From: Shewanella litoralis
GTDB lineage: Bacteria > Pseudomonadota > Gammaproteobacteria > Enterobacterales > Shewanellaceae
Direction: 5' to 3'
DNA: 64,000 bases
Assembly: GCF_009828585.1 (NCBI RefSeq)
Contig: NZ_WSRZ01000011.1
Span: 62,001 to 126,000 of the forward strand
How positions within the stretch are numbered: position 1 is the first letter of the stretch; each line of letters begins with the position of its first letter. This document shows positions 25,649 through 35,233 of the stretch, piece after piece. The notes below the pieces were generated by a model that worked only from the letters and a program-made list of their open reading frames with translations, did not search any database and was not told where the DNA came from. The position numbers were made by a program, and so were the translations under genes.

Positions 25649-28555
25649 ATGAAAACGACAAAATTTACAAAAACTAAGCTTGCGACCAGTTTATCGCTAG
25701 TGCTTGGTGTTGGCAGTATGCTACCTGCCTATGCTGCAGATGAAACCAGCGAAGAAAATATCGAAGTCATTTCGGTGACTGGTATTCGTGGCAGTTTAAT
25801 TAAATCAATGGATGTAAAGCGTTCTTCAAGTGGCGTTGTAGATTCTATTTCTGCTGAAGATATTGGTAAATTTCCAGACACTAACCTAGCAGAATCGCTT
25901 CAACGTATTACCGGTGTATCGATTGACCGCTCGAACGGCGAAGGCAGTAAAGTCTCGGTGCGTGGTTTTGGCCCAGATTATAACCTGATTACCCTCAATG
26001 GTCGTCAAATGCCCGTCACAACAGGCACTCGCTCATTTGACTTTGCTAACATCGCCTCTGAAAGTATCAGCGGTGTAGAAGTTCATAAAACCAGCCAAGC
26101 ATCGGACTCTACCGGTGGTATCGGCTCAACTATCAATATTTTGACTCACAAGCCACTAAGCTCACCAGGCCTTAAAGCCACTGTGGGCGTTAAAGCTGTT
26201 GATGATAAATCAACTGACAACGGATCAGTGACACCTGAGGTATCTGGCTTATATTCAAATACCTTTGCCGATGACAAATTTGGTATTTCATTGTCTGCAA
26301 GCTACCAAGATCGTGAAAGCGGCAACCAACAAGCACAAGTCGGTACAGGCTGGCGTACTTTCCCAGGTACCGCGACTAATGCCAGTGAATGGGGCGGCGT
26401 CGCCAATGACGACACCCAGGTTAACCGCCCTGGTGATGATGATTTCTATTCAGTACCACAAACCACGGTATACCGTTTTGAAGAACAACAGCGCACCCGC
26501 ACAAACGGCCAGTTAGTTCTGCAATACAGCCCAATCGACACCGTTACTGCGAGTTTAGATTACACTTACATGCGCAACGACATCGACACCCAATTCAATG
26601 ACGTATCAGCATGGTTTAACTTTGTTCCTACTGAAAACGTTTGGTCTGATGGCCCGTATGCAACACCGCTTATTTATTCAGAAACCTACGACTCACCCGC
26701 TGACTTATCAATGGCCGCCGGTGATTCGGGCGTGCGTAACGAAAGTGGTTCATTAGGTTTCAACATCGAGTGGCAAGCAACAGATAACTTAAAGCTGACC
26801 TTTGATGCGCACAACTCAGTGGCTGAAAACAAACCTAATAGCCCTTACGGTTCAAGCAACACATTAAGTACAGCAGCCTTTATCCGTACCAGCGCAGCAA
26901 CCGACTTTAGCGGCGACTTACCTGTGCTTGCAGTGGGCGGCGGCAACGCAGTAACCGCGGCAGACATGATGGTAACCGGTTCAGTATTTACCAACTCACG
27001 TAACAAGTCTGAAATTGACCAGTATCAATTTGACGGTGAATACTACCTTGAAGATGCAGGCAGCATTGATTTTGGTATTGCATTAACTAACGTCAACAAC
27101 CACTCTCAAACCGTTAACGTGCAACGTAATGATTGGGGTGGCGTAGGCTCAGCAGGCGATTTAGATGATGCCTGGTTCCCAGCTGACACTATTCATGACA
27201 AATTTGATGCCAATGGCGGTGACTTCTCACTTGCTGATGGTAATTTTGACATCTTAAACACCATTTTCATGTGGGACTTTGCCTCTGTACGTGATTACGC
27301 TGCGGCAAATTATGCTTCTTCTGTCAGTGGCGATTGTGGTAATGGCTTCTGCCCTTCAACTAACTATGCAGCTGAAACTGATCGTTATACTGAAGAAGAG
27401 TCACAAGCGATTTACGTACAGTACAACTACGATAACGAAATTTCTGGTATGCCGTATGACGTGCATTTCGGACTGCGTTATGAGCAAACTGATGTCACCT
27501 CAACTGCGGCAGTTGCCGGTTACGATGGCGCAGATTGGATTGCTGAAACAGAGATTTTATTATCGCCTACTGGTGAGCAAGTCTTTGAAACCAAAACCGG
27601 TGATTATGACTATGTACTACCAAGCTTTAACTTCAATATTGAAGTGGTAGAAGATGTCATGTTACGTGCAGCATACAGTGAAACCATTGGTCGTCCTAGC
27701 TACACAGACATTCAAGGCGGCACAGTATTATCCACACTGGCTAACCGTACTAACGGTGGTGGTTCTGCGGGTAACCCAACGTTATTACCACTAGAATCTG
27801 AAAACATCGACTTCTCGGCAGAGTGGTATTACGCGCCATCAAGCTACGTCTCTGTGGGATATTTCCGTAAAGACACGCAAAACTTTATCAGTGTCGATCC
27901 GGTTGCAACCACTAACGGAATTTATAACCCTGCATCAGGTGATTTATACAAAGCTGCAGTGGCTGCAACAGGCACCACTGAAGCGGGTGCAGTACGTGAT
28001 TATATTTTCGCAAACTTTGCTGACAATGCGGCAGTAGATGTTGATAACCAAATCATTAGCGGCAGTGCTGCTAACAATGATGAGTTATTAAACTTTAACA
28101 TCAACACCCCATTAAACAGCTCAGAAAACTCAGTCATTGACGGTTGGGAATTTGCAGCGCAGCACTTCTTCGGCGAAAGCGGAGTGGGTGTGATAGCAAA
28201 CTACACATTAGTTAACAGTGATTTAGCGCTAGTCGGTATCAGTGATACCGCCAACGCAGTATTAGTGTACGAAAACTATGGCTTCCAGGCTCGTGTGGCT
28301 TACAACTGGCGCGATGAGTTCTTAAGTGCCACCAGCCAAGGTACTGGTTTGTTCCCTCAGTACACTGAAGCTTACTCGCAAATCGATTTGTCAGTGAGTT
28401 ATGACATCGAGCAAGTTGAAGGCTTAACCGTGTTTTTCGAAGGACTTAACATTACTGAAGAGTATGTTCGTGTACACGGACTGGCTGACGAGCAAGTGTT
28501 AAACCTAACCGAAACTGGCGCACGTTACAGCATTGGCGCACGTTACACTTTCTAA
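25649..28555 (+). CDS. TonB-dependent outer-membrane receptor (oligosaccharide type)
   Basis: This 968-residue protein has a signal peptide (cleavage near AYAADETSEE), a TonB-box-like stretch (ENIEVISVTG), a plug domain (IGKFPDTNLAESLQRITGVSIDR, VRGFGPDYNLITLNGRQ) and a beta-barrel ending in an aromatic residue (SIGARYTF). The N-terminal sequence is the type found in receptors for plant or algal oligosaccharides in Alteromonadales and Xanthomonads. Placement with glucanases and operators suggests uptake of beta-glucan fragments. A strong hairpin follows, so the halogenase cluster is probably read through or has its own promoter. Confidence 0.93.
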   Translation: MKTTKFTKTKLATSLSLVLGVGSMLPAYAADETSEENIEVISVTGIRGSLIKSMDVKRSSSGVVDSISAEDIGKFPDTNLAESLQRITGVSIDRSNGEGSKVSVRGFGPDYNLITLNGRQMPVTTGTRSFDFANIASESISGVEVHKTSQASDSTGGIGSTINILTHKPLSSPGLKATVGVKAVDDKSTDNGSVTPEVSGLYSNTFADDKFGISLSASYQDRESGNQQAQVGTGWRTFPGTATNASEWGGVANDDTQVNRPGDDDFYSVPQTTVYRFEEQQRTRTNGQLVLQYSPIDTVTASLDYTYMRNDIDTQFNDVSAWFNFVPTENVWSDGPYATPLIYSETYDSPADLSMAAGDSGVRNESGSLGFNIEWQATDNLKLTFDAHNSVAENKPNSPYGSSNTLSTAAFIRTSAATDFSGDLPVLAVGGGNAVTAADMMVTGSVFTNSRNKSEIDQYQFDGEYYLEDAGSIDFGIALTNVNNHSQTVNVQRNDWGGVGSAGDLDDAWFPADTIHDKFDANGGDFSLADGNFDILNTIFMWDFASVRDYAAANYASSVSGDCGNGFCPSTNYAAETDRYTEEESQAIYVQYNYDNEISGMPYDVHFGLRYEQTDVTSTAAVAGYDGADWIAETEILLSPTGEQVFETKTGDYDYVLPSFNFNIEVVEDVMLRAAYSETIGRPSYTDIQGGTVLSTLANRTNGGGSAGNPTLLPLESENIDFSAEWYYAPSSYVSVGYFRKDTQNFISVDPVATTNGIYNPASGDLYKAAVAATGTTEAGAVRDYIFANFADNAAVDVDNQIISGSAANNDELLNFNINTPLNSSENSVIDGWEFAAQHFFGESGVGVIANYTLVNSDLALVGISDTANAVLVYENYGFQARVAYNWRDEFLSATSQGTGLFPQYTEAYSQIDLSVSYDIEQVEGLTVFFEGLNITEEYVRVHGLADEQVLNLTETGARYSIGARYTF

Positions 28556-28567
28556 ATGATAACCCAC

Positions 28568-28620
28568 TTGATGTTATCCCGTCTTACCCCAGTTTGAACG
28601 GGATACATCAAGGCTTTATT
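28568..28620 (+). terminator. Terminator after the TonB-dependent receptor
   Basis: A long stem, TTGATGT(T)ATCCCGT with ACGGGATACATCAA, starts 13 bp past the stop codon and is followed by GGCTTTATTT. Confidence 0.75.
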
Positions 28621-28766
28621 TAGGTCGTTGAGGTGCACACACTTTGTCACCTCTTTTTATTGCGATATATTGAGTAACAAGGACGTTACTATTTTTGTTT
28701 GCGGATAACTCGCTTACCCTGTAAAACAAATAATTGAAACAGCTTACATTTTACCAAATTCTACTT

Positions 28767-28797
28767 ATGATGTTTCTGATGCCAATAAACATCATAG
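28767..28797. repeat. Inverted repeat upstream of the first halogenase-like gene
   Basis: TATGATGTTT and AAACATCATA face each other about 50 bp upstream of the halogenase-like gene. It could be a regulator site or leader hairpin. Confidence 0.4.
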
Positions 28798-28840
28798 AAC
28801 CGTTAAAATAACAATAACGCTCAAAGCGTAGGTAGAGAGA

Positions 28841-30421
28841 ATGCAAAAACCAATCACCCAAATCGTCATTGTTGGTGGCGGCACCGCAGGTTGGATCACC
28901 GCAGGATTACTGGCGGCTGAGCATAATGTCGACAAGGGCGTATTGGCTATCTCTCCTAAGCTCAACATCACCTTAATTGAATCGCCCGATGTAGCCACCA
29001 TTGGTGTGGGAGAAGGCACCTGGCCGTCAATGCGCTCAACCTTGAGCAAAATAGGTATTGATGAAAATGACTTTATTCGCCGTTGTGATGCCAGCTTCAA
29101 ACAAGGCTCTCGCTTTATTAATTGGCGCACCGACGCGGTCGATAAATCAAACAGCTACTTGCATCCTTTTAGCCTGCCACATGGACATCAAGAACTCGAT
29201 TTATGCCCATTTTGGTTACCTCACTCAGAAAAAGTGAGCTTTGCGCAGGCCGTCAGTAGCCAGGAAGTATTATCACAGCTCGGTTTAGCGCCAAAAACCA
29301 TCTCATCAGCGCAATATCATTTTCAAAATAATTACGGTTATCACCTCAATGCAGGCAAATTCAGCCAACTACTGCTCGAGCATTGCACCCAAAAACTGGG
29401 AGTGACTCATGTTCGCGATCATGTCGAACATATCGTCAATAATGAGCAAGGTGACATTGAAAAGCTTATCACCCAGCAACACGGCGAAATAAGCGGCCAA
29501 TTGTTTATTGACTGTACAGGCGTTAAATCATTGCTATTAGGCAAACATTTACAAGTACCGTTTTTATGCCAAAAATCCGTGCTGTTTAACGACAGCGCTT
29601 TAGCGATGCAAGTGCCTTATGAAGACCCAGCAACCGCGATAGCCTCTTGTACTCACTCAACCGCGCAGCCTAATGGTTGGATTTGGGATATAGGCTTACC
29701 AACCCGCAAAGGGGTCGGTTATGTGTATTCATCAAGCCACAGTAATGACAGCCAAGCTGAGCAAGTGCTACGAGATTACGTAACCGCCAACGGCACCAGT
29801 AATCAACTCGCCTCACAACTTGAGCCGCGAAAACTCAATATTAACCCGGGTTATCATGCTAAATGCTGGCAAAACAACTGTATTGCCATTGGAATGGCCG
29901 CAGGGTTTATCGAACCGTTAGAAGCCTCCGCCCTTGCGTTAATTGAGTGGACAGCTTCTACACTCGCGCAGCAATTACCACCCAATCGCCAGGTAATGGA
30001 CACGATTGCAGATAGAGTCAACTTACGTTATCAGCAGCATTGGCAACAAATCATCGACTTTTTAAAACTGCACTATGTTATTAGCCAACGCGAAGCTGAT
30101 GCTTATTGGCGCGACCATCGTGACAGCAGCTCAATACCCGAACGCTTACAGGCACAGCTTGAATTATGGCGTTACCAGGCGCCAAGCCAGCATGACATTA
30201 GCTATAAAGAGGCGCTATTCCCTGCCGCCAGTTTTCAATATGTGCTTTATGGGATGGGCTTTCAAACTCAGTTACCAAGCCATGTTAAACCGTCTCAGTT
30301 GCAACTTGCACAACGATTATTTAACGATAACCAACAACGTACTCAGGCATTGAGTAAAAGTTTACCGACTAACCGTGCTTTATTAGCTAAAGTGGCCCAA
30401 TATGGTTTTCCTAAGCTTTAA
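28841..30421 (+). CDS. Tryptophan-halogenase-like flavoprotein 1
   Basis: The 526-residue protein belongs to the flavin-dependent halogenase family. The FAD site GGGTAGW is at about residues 12-18, the lysine corresponding to the catalytic Lys of PrnA is in ASFKQGSRFINW, and GFIEPLEAS is near residue 350. The family-diagnostic WxWxIP motif is altered to WIWDIG, unlike the second copy downstream. It may use reduced FAD to halogenate or hydroxylate a substrate; the substrate is unknown. First of five closely spaced genes after a TonB-dependent receptor. Confidence 0.85.
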   Translation: MQKPITQIVIVGGGTAGWITAGLLAAEHNVDKGVLAISPKLNITLIESPDVATIGVGEGTWPSMRSTLSKIGIDENDFIRRCDASFKQGSRFINWRTDAVDKSNSYLHPFSLPHGHQELDLCPFWLPHSEKVSFAQAVSSQEVLSQLGLAPKTISSAQYHFQNNYGYHLNAGKFSQLLLEHCTQKLGVTHVRDHVEHIVNNEQGDIEKLITQQHGEISGQLFIDCTGVKSLLLGKHLQVPFLCQKSVLFNDSALAMQVPYEDPATAIASCTHSTAQPNGWIWDIGLPTRKGVGYVYSSSHSNDSQAEQVLRDYVTANGTSNQLASQLEPRKLNINPGYHAKCWQNNCIAIGMAAGFIEPLEASALALIEWTASTLAQQLPPNRQVMDTIADRVNLRYQQHWQQIIDFLKLHYVISQREADAYWRDHRDSSSIPERLQAQLELWRYQAPSQHDISYKEALFPAASFQYVLYGMGFQTQLPSHVKPSQLQLAQRLFNDNQQRTQALSKSLPTNRALLAKVAQYGFPKL

Positions 30422-30502
30422 TGAGATAGATTGAATAAATAACATCACTTACAAAAACCATAACAACATACTGTATTTGAACGAATAAGATAGGACATCA
30501 AC

Positions 30503-31225
30503 ATGAGCCAACACGTATTACTGAACAGCATCGACCATAAAGACTTAAAGGTAAACACCAGCCGCTCTGCCGCCTTAGGCGACAACCTGTGGTTTAGCGT
30601 CACTTTTCCGCAAGAGTTTCGCAGTATTCAGGCTCATTACCCTATTTTCTTTCATAAAGATGCCGCTACCGGTCAATTTTATTCGGTGGCCTTATTTGGG
30701 TTTGCACAAAATGAAAACCTGTTTTTAACCGATTCAGGCTGGAACGCCTCTTATGTGCCGCTCAGTGTGCGCCGCCAGCCCTTTTTAATCGGCCAACAAA
30801 CCGTGCGCGAAGATGGCATAGAGCGTCAACAACGGGTGATTCATGTGGATTTAGATCATCCAAGAGTGAGTCAAACGGAAGGCGAAGCGCTGTTTTTACC
30901 CTACGGCGGCAACACTCCGTTATTAGATGAAGTCGGTGAAATGCTTGAAATCATTCATCACGGTCTTATCGACAGCCAGCGTTTTATTGACGCGCTCATT
31001 GAGCATGAATTACTTGAGTCCTTCACCTTAGATATCGAACTCGACAACGGTAAAAAGCACCAAATGATTGGCTTTTACACCATTAACGAAAATACCTTAG
31101 CCACGCTGTCTGCCGACACGCTCGCCACCTTGCATCAACAAGGTTACTTGCAAGCCATTTATATGGCGCTGGCTTCACAAAGCAAAGTGCGCGATTTACT
31201 TAACCTTAAAAATGCTCAAGGCTAA
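30503..31225 (+). CDS. SapC-family protein
   Basis: This 240-residue protein fits the SapC family, named after a Campylobacter S-layer locus but of unknown biochemical function. Characteristic stretches are HYPIFFHKDAATGQFYSVALFGF, NLFLTDSGWNASYVPLSVRRQPF and the C-terminal GFYTINENTLATLSADTLATLHQQGYL. No signal peptide or membrane helix is visible, so it is probably cytoplasmic. It lies 12 bp before the cupin-like gene. AGGA precedes the ATG. Confidence 0.85.
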   Translation: MSQHVLLNSIDHKDLKVNTSRSAALGDNLWFSVTFPQEFRSIQAHYPIFFHKDAATGQFYSVALFGFAQNENLFLTDSGWNASYVPLSVRRQPFLIGQQTVREDGIERQQRVIHVDLDHPRVSQTEGEALFLPYGGNTPLLDEVGEMLEIIHHGLIDSQRFIDALIEHELLESFTLDIELDNGKKHQMIGFYTINENTLATLSADTLATLHQQGYLQAIYMALASQSKVRDLLNLKNAQG

Positions 31226-31237
31226 GGAATCGCGCTG

Positions 31238-32257
31238 ATGTCCAATGACACATTAACGCCCGTCGACTGCGTCAGCGATTGGACGTTAGCGCAAGTGATG
31301 GCGCACATTGAGCATGCCGACAAACCCATGGTATTTAAAGGGTTGTGTCGTCATTGGCCTTTAGTGCAAGCAGGGCTTGAATCATCCGACAAGGCATTAG
31401 ACTATTTACGCCAGTTTTATCAAGGCTCTGCTGTAACGGCCTACTACTTACCACCAGAGCAACAAGGACGAGTGTTTTACAATCAGCAGCTCGATGGTTT
31501 TAATTACCAGGCCGGCCGACTTGATTTTAATCAGCTACTCGCACGCTTACAGCAAGAAAACGCCAGCGCTAATCCTGCCGGCATTTACATGGGTTCTACT
31601 GATATTCATCAATGCCTGCCCGGACTTGGTGAGCAAAACAGCCTTAATTTACAGCCTATCAATCCACTGACCAGTATTTGGTTAGGCAACAAAACTAAAG
31701 TGGCGGCCCATTTTGACTTTCCGCTAAACCTGGCCTGCAACGTAGTGGGTAAGCGCACTTTCACCCTGTTTCCACCAGAGCAAATCAGCAATCTTTATGT
31801 TGGCCCAATGGAGTTTGCTCCTGGCGGACAGGACATCAGCATGGTGGATTTTGATAAACCAGATTTTGAGCGTTTCCCTCAATTTAAACAGGCATTAGGT
31901 GCGGCATTAACTGCGGAGTTAACCCCGGGGGATGTGTTATTTATCCCTAGCATGTGGTGGCACCATGTACGCGGCATTGACGATATTAATGTGCTCATTA
32001 CCCACTGGTGGCGTGATACGCCAGGTTATTTAGGTCGTCCTAATAACGCATTATTGCACAGCATGTTAAGCCTTCGTTCATTACCAAAGGCGCAGCGCCA
32101 GGCGTGGAAAGCGATGTTCGACCATTACATCTTCGATCATGATGATATAGACGACAGTTATATCCCAGATACCGCTAAAGGCATGTTAACCAAACCGTTA
32201 GATGAGTTAAATGTCCGTAAGTTACGCGCAGATTTAATCAATAAATTAAAACGATAA
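31238..32257 (+). CDS. Cupin-like JmjC-domain oxygenase (cupin_8 family)
   Basis: The 339-residue protein resembles Fe(II)/2-oxoglutarate oxygenases of the JmjC/cupin_8 type. A metal-binding HFD is in KVAAHFDFPLNLACNVVGKR, with the second half of the barrel at PGDVLFIPSMWWHHV, which offers the distal His. Family members hydroxylate proteins or peptides, but the substrate here is unknown. AAGGAA lies upstream. It is the third gene of the receptor-linked set. Confidence 0.8.
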   Translation: MSNDTLTPVDCVSDWTLAQVMAHIEHADKPMVFKGLCRHWPLVQAGLESSDKALDYLRQFYQGSAVTAYYLPPEQQGRVFYNQQLDGFNYQAGRLDFNQLLARLQQENASANPAGIYMGSTDIHQCLPGLGEQNSLNLQPINPLTSIWLGNKTKVAAHFDFPLNLACNVVGKRTFTLFPPEQISNLYVGPMEFAPGGQDISMVDFDKPDFERFPQFKQALGAALTAELTPGDVLFIPSMWWHHVRGIDDINVLITHWWRDTPGYLGRPNNALLHSMLSLRSLPKAQRQAWKAMFDHYIFDHDDIDDSYIPDTAKGMLTKPLDELNVRKLRADLINKLKR

Positions 32258-32302
32258 TGCTGAATACAGCAAGAAACTAAGATATTAAACAGGAAGCCCG
32301 AG

Positions 32303-33796
32303 ATGAATAAATCAATCAAAAAAGTCGTCATTGCTGGCGGCGGTACTGCAGGTTGGATGGCCGCAGCCGCGTTTAGCAAACTCATGGGCAAAAACCTTGA
32401 TATTGTATTAGTTGAGTCTGACGATATCGGCACTGTCGGCGTCGGTGAAGCGACCATCCCTACCCTGCACATTTTTCATCGATTATTAGGCTTAAAAGAG
32501 CAAGATGTCATGGCCGCGACCAATGCCACATTTAAACTGGGGATCCAATTTGAAAACTGGCATGACGTCAATAAAGACTATTTGCACTCGTTTGGATTTT
32601 TAGGCAAAGACTGCTGGGCATGTGGCTTTCAGCACTTTTGGCTTAAAGGCAAGCAGCAAAATATGGTCAGTGAGATCGGCGATTATTGCACTGAGCATTT
32701 AGCCGCACGCCAGGGCCGTTTTGCCGTATTACCCAATCAAGATTACAACCATGCCTATCATATGGACGCCAGTTTATACGCCAAATTCTTACGCAAATTT
32801 GCCGAGCAACACGGCATGACGCGCATTGAAGGTAAAATTGCCGATGTATTACAGCATGATGATTCAGGCAATATTAAAGCGTTACAGCTTGAAAATGGCG
32901 ACATCATTGACGGCGATTTATTTATCGACTGCACCGGATTTAAAGCCTTACTGATAGAACAAACGCTAAATACTGGCTTTGAAGATTGGAGCCACTGGTT
33001 ACCGTGCGACAGCGCCATAGCGGTACAAACCGAAGCGGTACAACAGCCTATACCTTATACTCGCTCTATCGCGCATCAATCGGGCTGGCAATGGCGTATT
33101 CCGCTACAAACCCGTACAGGTAACGGCTTGGTGTTTTGCAGCAAATTTATTTCGGATGCCGATGCCACCGAGTTACTGCTCAATAACATTGAAGGCCAAC
33201 CGATTAATCAACCGCGCGTGATTAAATTCAAAACTGGCACGCGTCGCCAACATTGGAACAAAAACTGTGTTGCGGTTGGCTTATCTGCAGGCTTTTTAGA
33301 GCCACTCGAGTCCACCAGCATTCATATGATCCAGCGCAGTATCGTGCGTTTACTGCAACTGTTTCCGGCGCATGGCGTCATTCAGGCTGACGTCGACGAA
33401 TTTAACCAACAAACCAAAATTGAAATGGACAATATTCGCGACTTTATTATTTTGCATTATAAGGTTACCGACCGTGAAGACAGCCGTTTTTGGCGCTACT
33501 GTAAAAACATGCCAATTCCCGCCTCATTGCAGCATCGTATTGATATGTTTAGTCAATCTGGCAAAGTTTATAAATACGGTAATGAGCTGTTTGGCGAAAG
33601 CTCGTGGATACAGGTGATGATGGGACAAGGCTTGCTACCAAAAGAATATCACCCGATTGTCGATTTAATGGAGCCCGCTGAACTGCAAAGCTTTTTAAAT
33701 AACATTAAAGCCACGGTTAAACGCAAAGTTGACACCCTGCCAGCGCATCATGACTTTGTGCAACACTATTGCAAGTCAACGGCGATGCAAGGCTAG
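32303..33796 (+). CDS. Tryptophan-halogenase-like flavoprotein 2
   Basis: This 497-residue flavin-dependent halogenase-like protein has the FAD motif GGGTAGW, the catalytic-type Lys in ATFKLGIQFENW, an intact WxWxIP motif (GWQWRIPLQTRTG) and GFLEPLEST. All hallmark residues of the family are therefore present, so halogenase (or hydroxylase) activity is plausible. Substrate unknown; homologues with free indole as model substrate are known from similar receptor-linked loci. It is only distantly similar to copy 1. AGGAAG precedes the ATG. Confidence 0.87.
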   Translation: MNKSIKKVVIAGGGTAGWMAAAAFSKLMGKNLDIVLVESDDIGTVGVGEATIPTLHIFHRLLGLKEQDVMAATNATFKLGIQFENWHDVNKDYLHSFGFLGKDCWACGFQHFWLKGKQQNMVSEIGDYCTEHLAARQGRFAVLPNQDYNHAYHMDASLYAKFLRKFAEQHGMTRIEGKIADVLQHDDSGNIKALQLENGDIIDGDLFIDCTGFKALLIEQTLNTGFEDWSHWLPCDSAIAVQTEAVQQPIPYTRSIAHQSGWQWRIPLQTRTGNGLVFCSKFISDADATELLLNNIEGQPINQPRVIKFKTGTRRQHWNKNCVAVGLSAGFLEPLESTSIHMIQRSIVRLLQLFPAHGVIQADVDEFNQQTKIEMDNIRDFIILHYKVTDREDSRFWRYCKNMPIPASLQHRIDMFSQSGKVYKYGNELFGESSWIQVMMGQGLLPKEYHPIVDLMEPAELQSFLNNIKATVKRKVDTLPAHHDFVQHYCKSTAMQG

Positions 33797-33802
33797 CTAA
33801 CG

Positions 33803-34525
33803 ATGTCGTCGCAAGCCACTCAACCACTAATACAGGTCAATCCTATTGCGCCGCAGGTGCAGTTGATTGGCCAACAACAAACGCCGGTTATTGTGATGGA
33901 TAATTTTGCAGGTGATATTTCTGAGTTGATTGATATCGCACTTAATGACAGTCAATTTAACCAGGATAAAAGCTCGTTTTATCCTGGTCAGCGTACTGCA
34001 CTGCCAAGGCAATATATTATCGATGTGCTTAACGCGGTATTCCAGCTTATTTACGATGTGTATCGTATTCCAACAACCCGGCGCTTAAAACCGCAACAAG
34101 GGGTATTTTCGTTAATCGACACCAAGGAAAAAGACCTGTTACCACTGCAATGTTTGCCCCACTTTGACACGCCTAATCCATATTACTTTGCTATTTTGCA
34201 TTACCTTAATGACGGTCCCCATGGCGACACCGGATTTTTTAGGCACAACGCCAGCGGTTTTGAGCGGATTAATAACGACAACATTGACTCATACTTTACC
34301 CAGGCACAGCCTTTTGTTGATCAAATAACCCAATCAAATCCGCGTTATTGCGTTACCAGCAATGAGCATTACAGCTTGTATCATCGGGTAGCATATCGGC
34401 CAAATCGGGTGGTTATTTACCCCGGTAACTTGCTGCATTCAACCCTAGTCAATCCAGATACCGACATTGATGCCAACCCGCAAACCGGTCGCCTTACCGC
34501 CAATATATTTATCAATTTTCAGTAA
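33803..34525 (+). CDS. DUF6445-family protein with 2OG-oxygenase-like residues
   Basis: The 240-residue protein begins six bases after the halogenase stop codon. I place it in DUF6445. It shows the residue order of Fe(II)/2-oxoglutarate oxygenases: HFD in CLPHFDTPNPYYFAILHYLND, a distal His in YPGNLLHSTLV and an RLT near the C-terminus (QTGRLTANIFINF). That would make it the second oxygenase-like protein of the cluster. Residue pattern is seen; catalytic role is inferred. The gene converges on the DTW gene with one base between stop codons. Confidence 0.7.
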   Translation: MSSQATQPLIQVNPIAPQVQLIGQQQTPVIVMDNFAGDISELIDIALNDSQFNQDKSSFYPGQRTALPRQYIIDVLNAVFQLIYDVYRIPTTRRLKPQQGVFSLIDTKEKDLLPLQCLPHFDTPNPYYFAILHYLNDGPHGDTGFFRHNASGFERINNDNIDSYFTQAQPFVDQITQSNPRYCVTSNEHYSLYHRVAYRPNRVVIYPGNLLHSTLVNPDTDIDANPQTGRLTANIFINFQ

Positions 34526-34526
34526 A

Positions 34527-35030
34527 CTAGCGCTCAATAAACCCTTTTAAACATTCAGTTAGTTGCTGCGCTAACCCAGCCTCTCCGGCTTTTTCAAGCA
34601 ATAACGCCACGCACTCTGCGGTGCATAACCCGCCCTCAAGTTGATTTCGCCTTAGCGGATAAATAGAGGCATGTGTTGGCTGCAATCCCACTTTGACTAC
34701 GCTTTTAAGATATGGGCTTTGATTATACATTTTACGGGCTTCTTGCCAGGTGGCATCAAGCAACAACAGATACTCGAGATGGGGAACACAATCTTTTGCA
34801 GGCGCATTTACATGTTTCGCAGAGTCTACATTCACGTTTAGCGAATCATCATCGGTTGGAAACACTAAACCCAAACGTCCAGCCTCAATGGCCGCCAGTA
34901 ATGCCATATCAGGCTGCTTACGATGCCACTCAATCACACGAGCGCGCTCGCCTAACACTTGCAGCACTAATTGGCCGGTGTTACTGGCACGAAGTAACTC
35001 TCTTGAGTGGGTTAATAAGATGAATTGCAC
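34527..35030 (-). CDS. DTW-domain tRNA-uridine aminocarboxypropyltransferase (TapT-like)
   Basis: A 167-residue SPOUT-related protein with the DTW hallmark (LLLLDATWQEARKM), LVFPTDDD and THSRELLRASNTGQL. TapT/TuaA proteins add the 3-amino-3-carboxypropyl group of acp3U to tRNA using S-adenosylmethionine. The chosen start is a GTG at 35030 with AAGGG five bases upstream; an ATG at 35081 is in frame but has no ribosome-binding site and adds an unlikely hydrophobic leader. Shorter than E. coli TapT, lacking its N-terminal cysteines. Confidence 0.75.
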   Translation of the reverse strand: MQFILLTHSRELLRASNTGQLVLQVLGERARVIEWHRKQPDMALLAAIEAGRLGLVFPTDDDSLNVNVDSAKHVNAPAKDCVPHLEYLLLLDATWQEARKMYNQSPYLKSVVKVGLQPTHASIYPLRRNQLEGGLCTAECVALLLEKAGEAGLAQQLTECLKGFIER

Positions 35031-35233
35031 AACAACCCTTAAAAAAGTGCTATACGCCTGAATAATCGAGTAATGTAACACATCTACGCTCTAATTTTCA
35101 GACATAATGAATTACATAATTGATAGTTTTTAGCACTATCTCAATGGCATTTTTATGACCCATTTACGCTATAATCGCCAACAATTAGCACAGGTGCCAT
35201 CCACCATAATAAAAACAGAACTGAAGAACATTA

